Program-made: the position numbers and the translations under genes
Assembly: GCA_002342035.1 (NCBI GenBank)
Contig: DDPE01000047.1
Coordinates: 1 to 44,551 of the forward strand
Length of the DNA stretch: 44,551 bases
Direction of reading: 5' to 3'
Source of the DNA: Asticcacaulis sp. UBA2476
GTDB taxonomy: Bacteria > Pseudomonadota > Alphaproteobacteria > Caulobacterales > Caulobacteraceae
Part shown: piece by piece, positions 5,649 to 13,087 of the stretch
Numbering within the stretch: the stretch's first letter is position 1
Layout: the number at the start of each line of letters is the position of its first letter
The notes under the pieces: generated by a model
Database searches by the model: none
Told to the model about the DNA's origin: nothing
Seen by the model: only the letters and a program-made list of their open reading frames with translations

Positions 5649-6142
5649 GTATTCATGAGCGCATTGGTCAGTCCGATGAATGGTATACGCCGCGCTATGT
5701 CTTTGAGGCTATGGGCGCGCGTTTTGATCTGGATGTTGCGCACCCCGGCTTGGATGTAGTCGACTGGGTGCCTGCTGATCGGGTCATTACCGAAGAGTCC
5801 TTGACGCAAGAGTGGGGTGGTTTCGTCTGGATGAACCCGCCTTTTGGGGGCCGCAACGGTATCCGGCCGTGGCTTCAGCGGTTTATGGCTAACGGGCACG
5901 GCATTGCGCTGACCCCGGATCGCACATCGGCCGCTTGGTGGCAGGAAGCGGCGCAGGTTGCCGACGCCATCCTGTTTGTCGCGGGCAAGATCAAGTTTAT
6001 CCGTCCTGACGGTACTGAAGGCAGGTCGCCTGCCAATGGTACGACCTTGTTCGCTAAAGGCGGCCGGGCCGTGTCGGTTTTAGTCAATGCGCAGAATCGC
6101 GGATTGGGGCGCGTGCTATTAAGCGATGGGTGGTGCCAATGA
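5645..6142 (+). CDS. Dam-family phage DNA N6-adenine methyltransferase
   Basis: This 165-residue protein has DEWYTPRYVFEAM at residues 11-23, FDLDVA (about 28-33) and the catalytic WMNPPFGG (about 62-69). This is the order of the short phage Dam-type family (PF05869-like), which lacks an early FxGxG loop. The length is typical. It is the second methyltransferase in four genes and belongs to a different subfamily from the first, so they probably have different targets. No restriction partner is present. It overlaps the upstream gene by 4 bases and the downstream one by 4. Confidence 0.85.
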   Translation: MSIHERIGQSDEWYTPRYVFEAMGARFDLDVAHPGLDVVDWVPADRVITEESLTQEWGGFVWMNPPFGGRNGIRPWLQRFMANGHGIALTPDRTSAAWWQEAAQVADAILFVAGKIKFIRPDGTEGRSPANGTTLFAKGGRAVSVLVNAQNRGLGRVLLSDGWCQ

Positions 6143-6531
6143 TCCGCCCGGTTCAACTGTTCATGGATGGGGTCGAAACCCGTAAACCTGCGGCCGCGCC
6201 CGTGGTGGTGCCGACCGGGAAGCCCATGACGGCGGCCCATGTCGATGACTGGTGCGCGGTGATTGCTCAGGCGCGCAAGGTGCTGATGGCCCGCGATGTG
6301 CCGTACCCGCAGGCTGAGCCTGATCGGGTCGAGCTGAAGCGGCTGGCGGTGGCCTGCGTCGGTCATGCGGTTTTCGGGCCGCGCGGGCCGTCGAATCCGT
6401 TCACGCGTCTGATCGGCCTCAGTATGACGGTGGCAGGGTCGATGATCCCGACCTGCCATTACGCGGATATCGCCGTCGTGGTCGAGACCTGCGACCGGCT
6501 GATCGCCGTCTGGCGGGAGGGTCGGTCGTGA
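6139..6531 (+). CDS. Unknown early protein upstream of the helicase
   Basis: This 130-residue protein is not recognised. I chose the ATG at 6139, which overlaps the methyltransferase stop (ATGA), over a GTG at 6130. The N-terminal 35 residues are proline-rich and basic; the rest looks helical, with three cysteines and no clear metal motif. It is coupled to the DnaB gene by a GTGA overlap (6528-6531). Its position directly before a replicative helicase makes a loader or accessory role possible, but nothing in the sequence proves it. Confidence 0.6.
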   Translation: MIRPVQLFMDGVETRKPAAAPVVVPTGKPMTAAHVDDWCAVIAQARKVLMARDVPYPQAEPDRVELKRLAVACVGHAVFGPRGPSNPFTRLIGLSMTVAGSMIPTCHYADIAVVVETCDRLIAVWREGRS

Positions 6532-7943
6532 ACGCGGTTTCTGAAATCAAGACCCTGCCTCACAATCTGGAGGCCGAGCAGGCCCTGCTGGGCTGTCTGC
6601 TGTTCGACAATAAGGCTTACGCGCGGGTCGAGGGCGTGGCGCGTGGCGACGATTTTTATGAGCCGTTCCATGGCAAGCTGTTTCGCGAGATCGAGCGGCG
6701 CATCAAGCGTGGCGGGGTTGCTGATCCTGCCGTGTTGCACAACCACTTCACTGAGGATCGGGCCTATACCGATCTGGGCGGGATTGGCTATCTGGCGACG
6801 CTGATCGACCGTGCACCGCCGCCTCAGCGCGCGCCGGATTATGCGGCCGTCATTTCGGAGATGGCGACACGGCGCCTGCTGATACGCTCGGCGCAGGCCA
6901 TGGTGGTCGATGCACAGACCGTATCGGGTTCGGTCGGGTCGGTGATCGTGCGCTCAGAGGATATGCTGACGGCTGTGGCGCGCGGCGCAGGCGGTGAGAC
7001 GCATTGGCTAACCGCCGAAGGTCAGGCCGACTATGCGACGGCGGTTCTTGATGGGCGTGAACGTCCGCAATATGTGCCGACCGGGTACGCCGCCTATGAC
7101 GAAAAATATGGCGGAATCCGCGCGGCGCGCATGCTGATCACCGCCGGCCGTCCGGGCATGGGCAAGTCGGCCGAGGCGGTCGAGCGCACCAAGCGCATGG
7201 CGCGGGCCGGATTCGGCGTCGGATTCCAAAGTTTGGAAATGGACAAGGCCGAGATCATCCTGCGCCTGCTGTGTTCGCTGGCCCATGACCCGGCTCTGGG
7301 CGATGACAACCCGACCTATTTCGCCGCCCAGCGGGGCAAGCTCAGCACCGTGCAGGAAACGGCGCTCAGGCGCGCCGGGCAGGAGCTGCGCGAGTTGCCG
7401 ATATGGATCGATGATCGGTCGGGCCTGACGCCGTCTGAGATCACGCCTGCGGTCAAGCGGCTGATACGGGATATGGACAAACGCGGCGTCACACCGGGCA
7501 TGGTGGTGATCGATCACCTGCATATCGTGCGGCCCGACAATGCCTATGGGTCAAGGGTGGTCGAGGTCGGGGAAGTGTCCGGGGCGCTCAGGGATCTGGC
7601 GCGCGAAACAGGGGTGGCCGTGAACGCCTTGTGTCAGCTTTCGCGCGAAAATGAAAAGCGCACCAATGTCGATAAGCGGCCGCAAATGTCTGATCTGCGC
7701 TGGTCGGGTGAGATCGAGGCCGACGCCAACACCATCACGTTTTTGCACCGGCCGGAAAAGTACCTGAAGGAGCCGATCGACAAGACGGCGGCTACCTATG
7801 TCGATGAGTACGACAAGTACCTCAACGACCTTGATCGCTGGAAAAACCGGACGCTGCTGATCAACGTCAAGAACCGGGGCGGGCCTTCGGATTTCGAATA
7901 CGAGATCCATTCGTCGCTGCCGCACAATGCCTACTGGGAGTAG
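6528..7943 (+). CDS. dnaB: Replicative DNA helicase, DnaB family
   Basis: This 471-residue protein is the usual DnaB length. The N-terminal domain (about 8-120) begins with PHNLEAEQALLGCLLFDN, the DnaB signature. The RecA-like motor has Walker A GRPGMGKS at residues 207-214, Walker B MVVIDHLH around 325-332, the QLSREN motif and a LRWSGEIEADA segment corresponding to the LRESGxIEQDA motif. It unwinds DNA at the fork and recruits primase. The start is a GTG overlapping the previous stop. A lysine/tyrosine-rich insert near residues 410-435 is longer than usual. With the O-like gene next to it, it forms the replication module; the phage need not borrow host DnaB. Confidence 0.93.
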   Translation: MNAVSEIKTLPHNLEAEQALLGCLLFDNKAYARVEGVARGDDFYEPFHGKLFREIERRIKRGGVADPAVLHNHFTEDRAYTDLGGIGYLATLIDRAPPPQRAPDYAAVISEMATRRLLIRSAQAMVVDAQTVSGSVGSVIVRSEDMLTAVARGAGGETHWLTAEGQADYATAVLDGRERPQYVPTGYAAYDEKYGGIRAARMLITAGRPGMGKSAEAVERTKRMARAGFGVGFQSLEMDKAEIILRLLCSLAHDPALGDDNPTYFAAQRGKLSTVQETALRRAGQELRELPIWIDDRSGLTPSEITPAVKRLIRDMDKRGVTPGMVVIDHLHIVRPDNAYGSRVVEVGEVSGALRDLARETGVAVNALCQLSRENEKRTNVDKRPQMSDLRWSGEIEADANTITFLHRPEKYLKEPIDKTAATYVDEYDKYLNDLDRWKNRTLLINVKNRGGPSDFEYEIHSSLPHNAYWE

Positions 7944-7946
7944 ATT

Positions 7947-8891
7947 ATGAGTTCACGTCATTCGGGGTTCGCGCTTGAGCTGGAACCCAAGGATTCGGGC
8001 CTCACCCCCGCCGAAAAGGGGGTGCTGGTCCACATTGCGCACCGTACCAATTCCGAGACCGAAGACTGCTTTCCGTCGGCGGCCGATATCGGCGTGGTGA
8101 CCGGCTATAGCGTCGAAACGGTTCGTAAGGCGCTTCAGGTGCTGGAGATCGACGGATGGCTGGCGATAATACCGCGAAAGCGTCCAAACGGGTCGTGGTC
8201 ATCCAACCTGTATGTGGTGAATCTCGACAAGATCATCGAGCAGGTGAACGCCCAAAAAGCCAAGAAAAAGGGGGGTACCCCAGCTACTAGGGTACCCCAG
8301 CCAGTAGGGGAGGGTACCCCAGCCACTGGGGAAGGGTACCCTAGTGACTGGGGGAGGGTACCCCAGCCACTGGGGGACCATAATAATAAACTTAATAATA
8401 AACCTAATAACTCTCTCTCTGACGCGCAGGCGCAAGAGCGGATTGTTTTCAGGGATCGGCTGATCGAACTGGCCGGTGATGTGCTGGCTGATCCGGCACG
8501 GTCGATCCATGCGGCGAACCCCTACCCGCTGATGGTGCTGAAGGACGGCACGCCCAACTCACCGGCCTGCACGGTCGAAGAAATCGAACAGGCCGTCCAG
8601 TCGGCGGCGGCGTGGCATCGCGGGAAGAACCGGCAAATGGTCAACTGGGAACTGCCGGTGAAACTGGCCTGTGAGCTGCGGGATAAGCGGCTGGCTGGGG
8701 TGCCGGTCAAGCCGGTGATGGGCGCGCAGGCCATCGCAAACCCGGCGGGCTGGGATGAGGAACAGTGGCGCAAGGTCATCCGAATGGCCCGCCACAAGGG
8801 GCACTGGCCGGGCGAGTATGGGCCTGAGCCGGGGGCGGACGGGTCGCTGGTACCGGCGGGGTTGTTGCCGGTTTGGCGCGGTGAGATTTGA
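7947..8891 (+). CDS. O-like replication initiator (winged helix) containing the origin
   Basis: This is a 314-residue protein. Residues about 15-95 are a winged-helix domain (TPAEKGVLVHIA, then SAADIGVVTGYSVETVRKAL, wing around GSWSSNLYVV), like phage replication initiators. Residues about 106-155 are a low-complexity linker rich in Gly, Pro, Thr and Asn; this is where the DNA carries five iterons and an AT-rich unwinding region, so the linker composition is set by the origin. The C-terminal domain (about 160-314) is helical and probably contacts the DnaB next door, as lambda O does through P. The layout, an initiator gene that carries its own origin, is that of lambda O. It starts 3 bases after dnaB. 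Confidence 0.85.
   Translation: MSSRHSGFALELEPKDSGLTPAEKGVLVHIAHRTNSETEDCFPSAADIGVVTGYSVETVRKALQVLEIDGWLAIIPRKRPNGSWSSNLYVVNLDKIIEQVNAQKAKKKGGTPATRVPQPVGEGTPATGEGYPSDWGRVPQPLGDHNNKLNNKPNNSLSDAQAQERIVFRDRLIELAGDVLADPARSIHAANPYPLMVLKDGTPNSPACTVEEIEQAVQSAAAWHRGKNRQMVNWELPVKLACELRDKRLAGVPVKPVMGAQAIANPAGWDEEQWRKVIRMARHKGHWPGEYGPEPGADGSLVPAGLLPVWRGEI
8273..8416 (+). other. Replication origin: five iterons and three AT-rich 12-mers
   Basis: Five copies of an 18-bp element close to GGGTACCCCAGCCACTGG start at 8273, 8290, 8312, 8334 and 8356. The last three spacings are exactly 22 bp, about two helical turns, so bound initiators would line up on one face. Each copy holds the palindrome GGGTACCC. A few bases later come three 12-bp repeats: TAATAATAAACT (8381), TAATAATAAACC (8393) and TAATAACTCTCT (8405), a strong candidate for the unwinding element. 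The arrangement and its place inside the initiator gene match lambda ori. Confidence 0.88.
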
Positions 8892-8922
8892 GTTTTAGAA
8901 TTATATTTCAAAGGGTTGCGTA

Positions 8923-9498
8923 ATGGATCAGGGACGTCTCAATCAGTCGGCATGGATGATTATATCCTACAACACCAAGCTGGAGGTCATGGTGGCCCAG
9001 CAGCTTATGGCGCGCGGGTTTGAGTTCTACAGGCCCATGACCCAGCGTAAGCGCAGGATTGCCCGTGTCCGCATGGTCGTGTCGACTCCGCTCTATCCGG
9101 GGTACATGTTCATCAGGCCCAACGCGGGTGAGCATATCGGGTCGGTGGCAGGGCTTATCGGCATGACGGCCTACTTCACCCGTGGCGTGACTGACCAGAT
9201 GATTGAGCGGCATAAGGCCTATGAGGTTGACGGGTTCATCGCCTGTGTGTCGGCTCCTGGGCAGGCTGGTCACCGCGTCGGGGTGGGTGACAAGGTGCGC
9301 ACGCTCGATGGTCTCATGGATTTCGTGGTGCAGGAGGTGCTGCCTGAGAACCGGGTCGCGGCGCTCATGCGCTTCATGGGTGGCGATGACCGGCCCGTGA
9401 TCATTGATCTGGCCAACGTGCAGAAGGTCACCGATGAGGATACGCCTAAGCCCTCTCAGCCCAAGGCTAGGGGCACGGGTAAAAAAAAGAAGCGGTGA
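8923..9498 (+). CDS. NusG/RfaH-family transcription factor, likely late antiterminator
   Basis: This is a 191-residue protein. Residues about 10-105 form an NGN domain: WMIISYNTKLEVMVAQQL, FYRPM and then PLYPGYMFIR, the most typical NusG-family motif. Residues about 120-170 form a KOW domain (VGVGDKVRTLDGL to RPVIIDLANVQKV). A lysine-rich tail ends the protein. NusG relatives bind RNA polymerase and suppress pausing and termination, some only after loading at a specific element. The gene lies alone between the replication and head operons, where lambda encodes Q, and is followed by a 308-base structured leader before the terminase genes. A role as late antiterminator is therefore a good inference. 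The ATG has AAAGGG 8 bases upstream. It is too divergent and too late in the operon to be the housekeeping NusG. Confidence 0.85.
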   Translation: MDQGRLNQSAWMIISYNTKLEVMVAQQLMARGFEFYRPMTQRKRRIARVRMVVSTPLYPGYMFIRPNAGEHIGSVAGLIGMTAYFTRGVTDQMIERHKAYEVDGFIACVSAPGQAGHRVGVGDKVRTLDGLMDFVVQEVLPENRVAALMRFMGGDDRPVIIDLANVQKVTDEDTPKPSQPKARGTGKKKKR

Positions 9499-9806
9499 CC
9501 TATGGGCTAAACCCGAATCGTGTGGTTTAACTGGACGTCTTAACCGGTGCCCTTGGCACTGAACCGCACGGCTACCCAAAGTGGTACGTCGTGCGGATGC
9601 TTTGGAGGCGGGACGCTTCCGATTGCTGAAATATCCTTACAATTCAAAGCCTTTGTGTGCCTCGCCATACATTTCGCGGGTCCTTCCCCCCGATCTGGGC
9701 CCTATGCGGTGGGTCAGAGCGCATGAGTTTTGTAGTGGGGCAGTTAAGCAAAACGGTTAAGGGTTAAGCGCCCTTGTTCATGGAAAAGGTCAGTTAAAAC
9801 AGTAAG
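9499..9806 (+). promoter_or_regulatory. Structured leader of the late operon
   Basis: These 308 bases have no gene. Three hairpins follow each other: GTGCC/GGCAC (9547-9559), a compound hairpin with outer arms CCGCACG/CGTGCGG and inner TACC/GGTA (9564-9596), and GGAGGC/GCTTCC (9604-9620). A fourth, AAGGG/CCCTT, lies at 9759-9775. None has a T run, so they are not simple terminators. They may be loading or pausing elements for the NusG-like protein. I found no convincing sigma-70 promoter here; one may use a phage- or host-specific consensus. Confidence 0.4.
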
Positions 9807-10415
9807 ATGAAAAAGTCGGCGTTTGCATCGTTGTGCCAAGTGTCCGCCCCGATGGTGAGTAAATACATCGCGGCGAACCGTTTGGTTATGGATGGTGATG
9901 AGGTCGACGCCGAGGCCAGCCTTGCCGCGCTTTCGGGTATTCTGGATGAGGGCAAGCGACTGACCGCGATTTCGACGCTGGCAGCGATGTCATCAGGTGG
10001 ACCGGCAGCACCTTTGCCGGTGGCTGCGCCTATCACCAAACCCAGCGCACCATTGGCACCGACGGCCAAACAATCCCGCGAAGAGTGGGACGCCAAGCTT
10101 AAGCAGGTGGCCTACATGAAAGAGGTCGGTGAACTGGTTTCGGTTTCTGAGGTGCAGGAACAGGCTTATCAGGCTGTCGCCGCTGCCCGTGAAGTCTTCG
10201 CCAATGGCAAGCGCAAGGTGGCCACGGAAATTTGCCTAAAGTTCGGTATCTCGGCTGAGCGTGAACCCGCCGTGGTCAGGGCTTTAAATGACCTGTTTGA
10301 AGCGGTTATGGGCCGGTTTTCCGAGGTTTGCACTTCGATGGCCACCGCCGACAGCACCGGTGGCGTTCCGGTTGTCGGCAGTATGCCTGCCGAACAGGAA
10401 AGCCTGCCGCTTTAA
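9807..10415 (+). CDS. Terminase small subunit, Nu1-like
   Basis: This is a 202-residue protein. Residues 1-45 form a winged helix-turn-helix of the Nu1 type (KKSAFASLCQVSAPMVSKYI, then a D-x-E-A strand). A proline/alanine linker follows (about 70-95), then a helical assembly domain with the E-x-K-L-K-Q-V-A...GELVSVSEV pattern typical of Nu1 proteins (about 95-170). It binds the packaging site on phage DNA and recruits the large subunit encoded 6 bases downstream. It is longer than lambda Nu1 (181). The cos site it would recognise was not located; the leader just upstream is the natural place to look. Confidence 0.8.
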   Translation: MKKSAFASLCQVSAPMVSKYIAANRLVMDGDEVDAEASLAALSGILDEGKRLTAISTLAAMSSGGPAAPLPVAAPITKPSAPLAPTAKQSREEWDAKLKQVAYMKEVGELVSVSEVQEQAYQAVAAAREVFANGKRKVATEICLKFGISAEREPAVVRALNDLFEAVMGRFSEVCTSMATADSTGGVPVVGSMPAEQESLPL

Positions 10416-10421
10416 GCGAGT

Positions 10422-12476
10422 ATGGCGCGCCCCCATCGGCTTTTCGGCCTCGCCAGTTCGGCGTTGGCTCTGTTTGGTGCGCTGGCTGCGGCCGCCACGC
10501 CCAATATTGCCCGCTCGACGGCGCAATGGGCACAGGATGATCGTTGGGTAGCTGCTGAATCCGGTTCGGCGCGGCCCGGTAAGTGGGAAAACGAGAATTC
10601 CCCGCTGGCGATCGAGCCGATGGAAGCGCTGAGCTTCAGCCATCCGTGCACGTCCGTCACGGTTTCGGCGGCGGCCCAGCTCTTCAAGTCCGAAATCGGC
10701 GTCAACTGGCTGGGTTCGACCATATGTGACGATCCATCGACCTTTCTGGCGATGTTTCCGACCATCAAGGAAGTGCAGAACTTCAACAATACGAAGTTCC
10801 AGCCGACCGTCGATGTCACGCCCGCCCTTCAAAGGCGTGTTCAGGCTTCTGTCGAGCGCTCACGGTCGGGTTCAACCAGCACCTTCAAGCGATTTCGCGG
10901 CGGATATGCGCTATTTGTGGCAGGGACGTCATCGACCGAGCTTCAGGCCAAGTCGATCAAGCGGTTTTGGTGTGACGAAGTCTCAGAATTACCGATGGAT
11001 GCGGGCGGCCGTGGCGATCCGCTTAAGCAGATCTGGGCGCGGACGGATGGTCAGGATGAATTCAAGGGCCTGTTCACGTCAACGCCCGGTGTTCTGCCCA
11101 ACTGCCGGATTACTGCGCTCTACAATGCGGGTGACCGATCGAAATACTACATCCAGTGCCCGCATTGTTCGTGGTTTCAGGTCTTGTACTTCGAAAACAT
11201 GGTGCCGCCGCCGGTTGCGGGTGGCCGGGTCACTTTCCGGTGCCTGAACTGCGAAGATCTTATGGATGATGTCCATAAGCGCCAAATGGTGGGCAATGGT
11301 CGCCGCTGGATTCGGACTTATCCGAGTGAGAACCCGGATAACCCTTCCCCGCCCGACTGCTTCCCTCCGTCAGAGTTCATGCACTGGCGTGAACGGCCAT
11401 CCGAGGGCCGCAACCCGTCATACTGGGCATGGCAGGGGTATTCGTTCTTCAAAAACTGGTCTCGTTTATGGGGTGAATACGAAACCGCCGTGGAAGAGGT
11501 CAAATCTGGCCGAGATCCCGAAGCGCTGAAGGTGTTCAGCCAGCAGAAACTGGGTCTGGCTTATGATGCGGCCAGCGAAGCGCCGGACCACCAGAAGCTT
11601 TTCGAGATGCGCGGCCGGTTCGTGAAGCGCGGCGTTATCCCGGCCTTCACCTGTCAGACCATTTTGTCGGTCGATATTCAGGGCGACCGGATCGAGTGGG
11701 ATGCCTATGCTATCGGCCCTTGTCTGTCTCTGGCCCGCTTCGACTGGGGCGTGATCGAGGTTGACCCGCTTGATGATGATGCATGGTTCCAGCTTAACGA
11801 CGTGATCGGCCGTCGCTGGCCCGGTGAAGCTACCGTGGATCTCGGTTTCGATATTGTAGGCATCGACTCCGGCGGCAAAAAGGGTGTGACCGAGCGGGTT
11901 TATCGTTTTGTGCGTAACCGTCACAATGTTCTGGCCCTCAAAGGTGTTGGTGATCCGGATGCGATCCCGCTCAATAAGGGCAAGCGGCAGAAGTTGCGCA
12001 CCAACACCGGTTATGTGTCGTGCGACCTTTGGCTGGTCGGGGTGTGGGGCCTGAAATCGGTCATTTACACCATGCTCGATAACAGCCTTCAGGCCGATGG
12101 CGAGCGTATGCCAAATGCCATCTACAACCCGTTCGACGCGACGGCTGAGGATTTCAAGCAATATGTTGCTGAGGTGTTCAAAAAGCCAAAGTCGATGCGC
12201 GCCGGGGTGAAAGGTTGGTGGGATCGTTTGCCTGGTCAGGCCAACGAACGGCTGGATCTGGCGGTTTATGCTCGCGCGCTGGCGTGGAAACTAGGGTGTG
12301 AAACCCGAACACCCGCCGAATGGCAGGAGCTGCTGCACAAAAGGCTGAAACAGCCAGAGGCCGAACTGCCGCTATTTGCGGCGGCTGACTTTTCTAAGCC
12401 CCTGCCGGTGCCAACCACGGCCGAAAACCCCGGCTTGAAACCCAAATCACTATTTTCCGGAAGGACCAAACTCTGA
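10422..12476 (+). CDS. Terminase large subunit, lambda gpA family
   Basis: This 684-residue protein is slightly longer than lambda gpA (641). The N-terminal ATPase has a Walker-B-like strand KRFWCDEVSELP (about residues 182-193). A zinc ribbon follows (CPHC near residue 246 and CLNC near 276), a hallmark of the gpA family (PF05876). The nuclease domain has DIVGIDSGG (around 480) and a late LDLAVYARAL (about 612-621) carrying conserved acidic residues. It cuts concatemers at cos and drives DNA into the procapsid. Its stop overlaps the next start (TGATG at 12474-12478). Confidence 0.92.
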   Translation: MARPHRLFGLASSALALFGALAAAATPNIARSTAQWAQDDRWVAAESGSARPGKWENENSPLAIEPMEALSFSHPCTSVTVSAAAQLFKSEIGVNWLGSTICDDPSTFLAMFPTIKEVQNFNNTKFQPTVDVTPALQRRVQASVERSRSGSTSTFKRFRGGYALFVAGTSSTELQAKSIKRFWCDEVSELPMDAGGRGDPLKQIWARTDGQDEFKGLFTSTPGVLPNCRITALYNAGDRSKYYIQCPHCSWFQVLYFENMVPPPVAGGRVTFRCLNCEDLMDDVHKRQMVGNGRRWIRTYPSENPDNPSPPDCFPPSEFMHWRERPSEGRNPSYWAWQGYSFFKNWSRLWGEYETAVEEVKSGRDPEALKVFSQQKLGLAYDAASEAPDHQKLFEMRGRFVKRGVIPAFTCQTILSVDIQGDRIEWDAYAIGPCLSLARFDWGVIEVDPLDDDAWFQLNDVIGRRWPGEATVDLGFDIVGIDSGGKKGVTERVYRFVRNRHNVLALKGVGDPDAIPLNKGKRQKLRTNTGYVSCDLWLVGVWGLKSVIYTMLDNSLQADGERMPNAIYNPFDATAEDFKQYVAEVFKKPKSMRAGVKGWWDRLPGQANERLDLAVYARALAWKLGCETRTPAEWQELLHKRLKQPEAELPLFAAADFSKPLPVPTTAENPGLKPKSLFSGRTKL

Positions 12477-12703
12477 TGGCGTTTAGCCCTGAAGATGAAT
12501 TGCTGCTGGCTGGCTTCAAGGCCGCCTACGCCAAACTGATTTCCGGCGAGAAGGTCGCTGAGACCCGTTCCGCCGATGGTCGCCTGATGCGCTACCACCA
12601 AGGCGACACAGTCCGCCTGGAAGAGGCAATCGAAAAGCTGGAAGCCGCCAAGTCCAGTAACGGCTCCGGCCGCCGCGGCGCGTTGCGTTTCACAATCTCC
12701 TGA
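12476..12703 (+). CDS. Head-to-tail joining protein, gpW family
   Basis: This 75-residue protein (lambda gpW is 68) has the usual pattern: an N-terminal helix (SPEDELLLAGFKAAYAKLI), SGEKVAETRS-ADGR, a beta hairpin and a second helix (TVRLEEAIEKLEA). It sits on the portal after packaging, plugs the head and provides the tail attachment platform. It is translationally coupled to the terminase by a one-base overlap and lies in lambda order (A-W-B). Confidence 0.85.
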   Translation: MAFSPEDELLLAGFKAAYAKLISGEKVAETRSADGRLMRYHQGDTVRLEEAIEKLEAAKSSNGSGRRGALRFTIS

Positions 12704-12722
12704 CACGAAAGGAAAATCTGTC

Positions 12723-13082
12723 ATGACTAAAACCTCTCACCCTCTCGGCTTTTTGCGTGCTCAATTGGCGTTTGCTGTCGCGACCCTTGCCGCTCTTGAC
12801 GGTATCCCAGGTGCGCTGTCGATCTCGACCTACCGACGGATCAACGATTCCGTTGAGGACATGAAAACCGAGCTGGAGTTTTTGGAACTTCAATTTGAAG
12901 CGGATACTGGTGCTGGATCTGAAGACACTGCCGACAGCGTTGAGGGAAAATCAGACACTGATAAGCCTGTTAAGCGTGCCGGAAGGGGGGCTGCGAAAGA
13001 GGTTGATCCGGCGACGGAAAGTGAGCAAGCCCCGGATGCCGACGATACCAAACCTCTGTTTGACGAAGACACCAAGGCCTAA
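12723..13082 (+). CDS. Unknown head-region protein with acidic tail
   Basis: This 119-residue protein is not recognised. Residues 1-58 look ordered and helical (FLRAQLAFAVATLAALDGIPG, DSVEDMKTELEFLELQF), and residues 59-119 are an acidic low-complexity tail rich in Asp, Glu, Ala and Lys. An AAAGGAAAA ribosome site precedes the ATG. Lambda has no gene between W and B, so this is an insertion into a conserved order. It might be a scaffold helper or a minor head component; both are inference. Confidence 0.65.
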   Translation: MTKTSHPLGFLRAQLAFAVATLAALDGIPGALSISTYRRINDSVEDMKTELEFLELQFEADTGAGSEDTADSVEGKSDTDKPVKRAGRGAAKEVDPATESEQAPDADDTKPLFDEDTKA

Positions 13083-13087
13083 TCGAA

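Noticed and set aside
8273..8373. Regular GGGTACCC repeats as a CRISPR array
   Set aside because: Repeats are 18 bp with only up to 4 bases between them, lie inside a coding frame and are followed by an AT-rich region; they are iterons.
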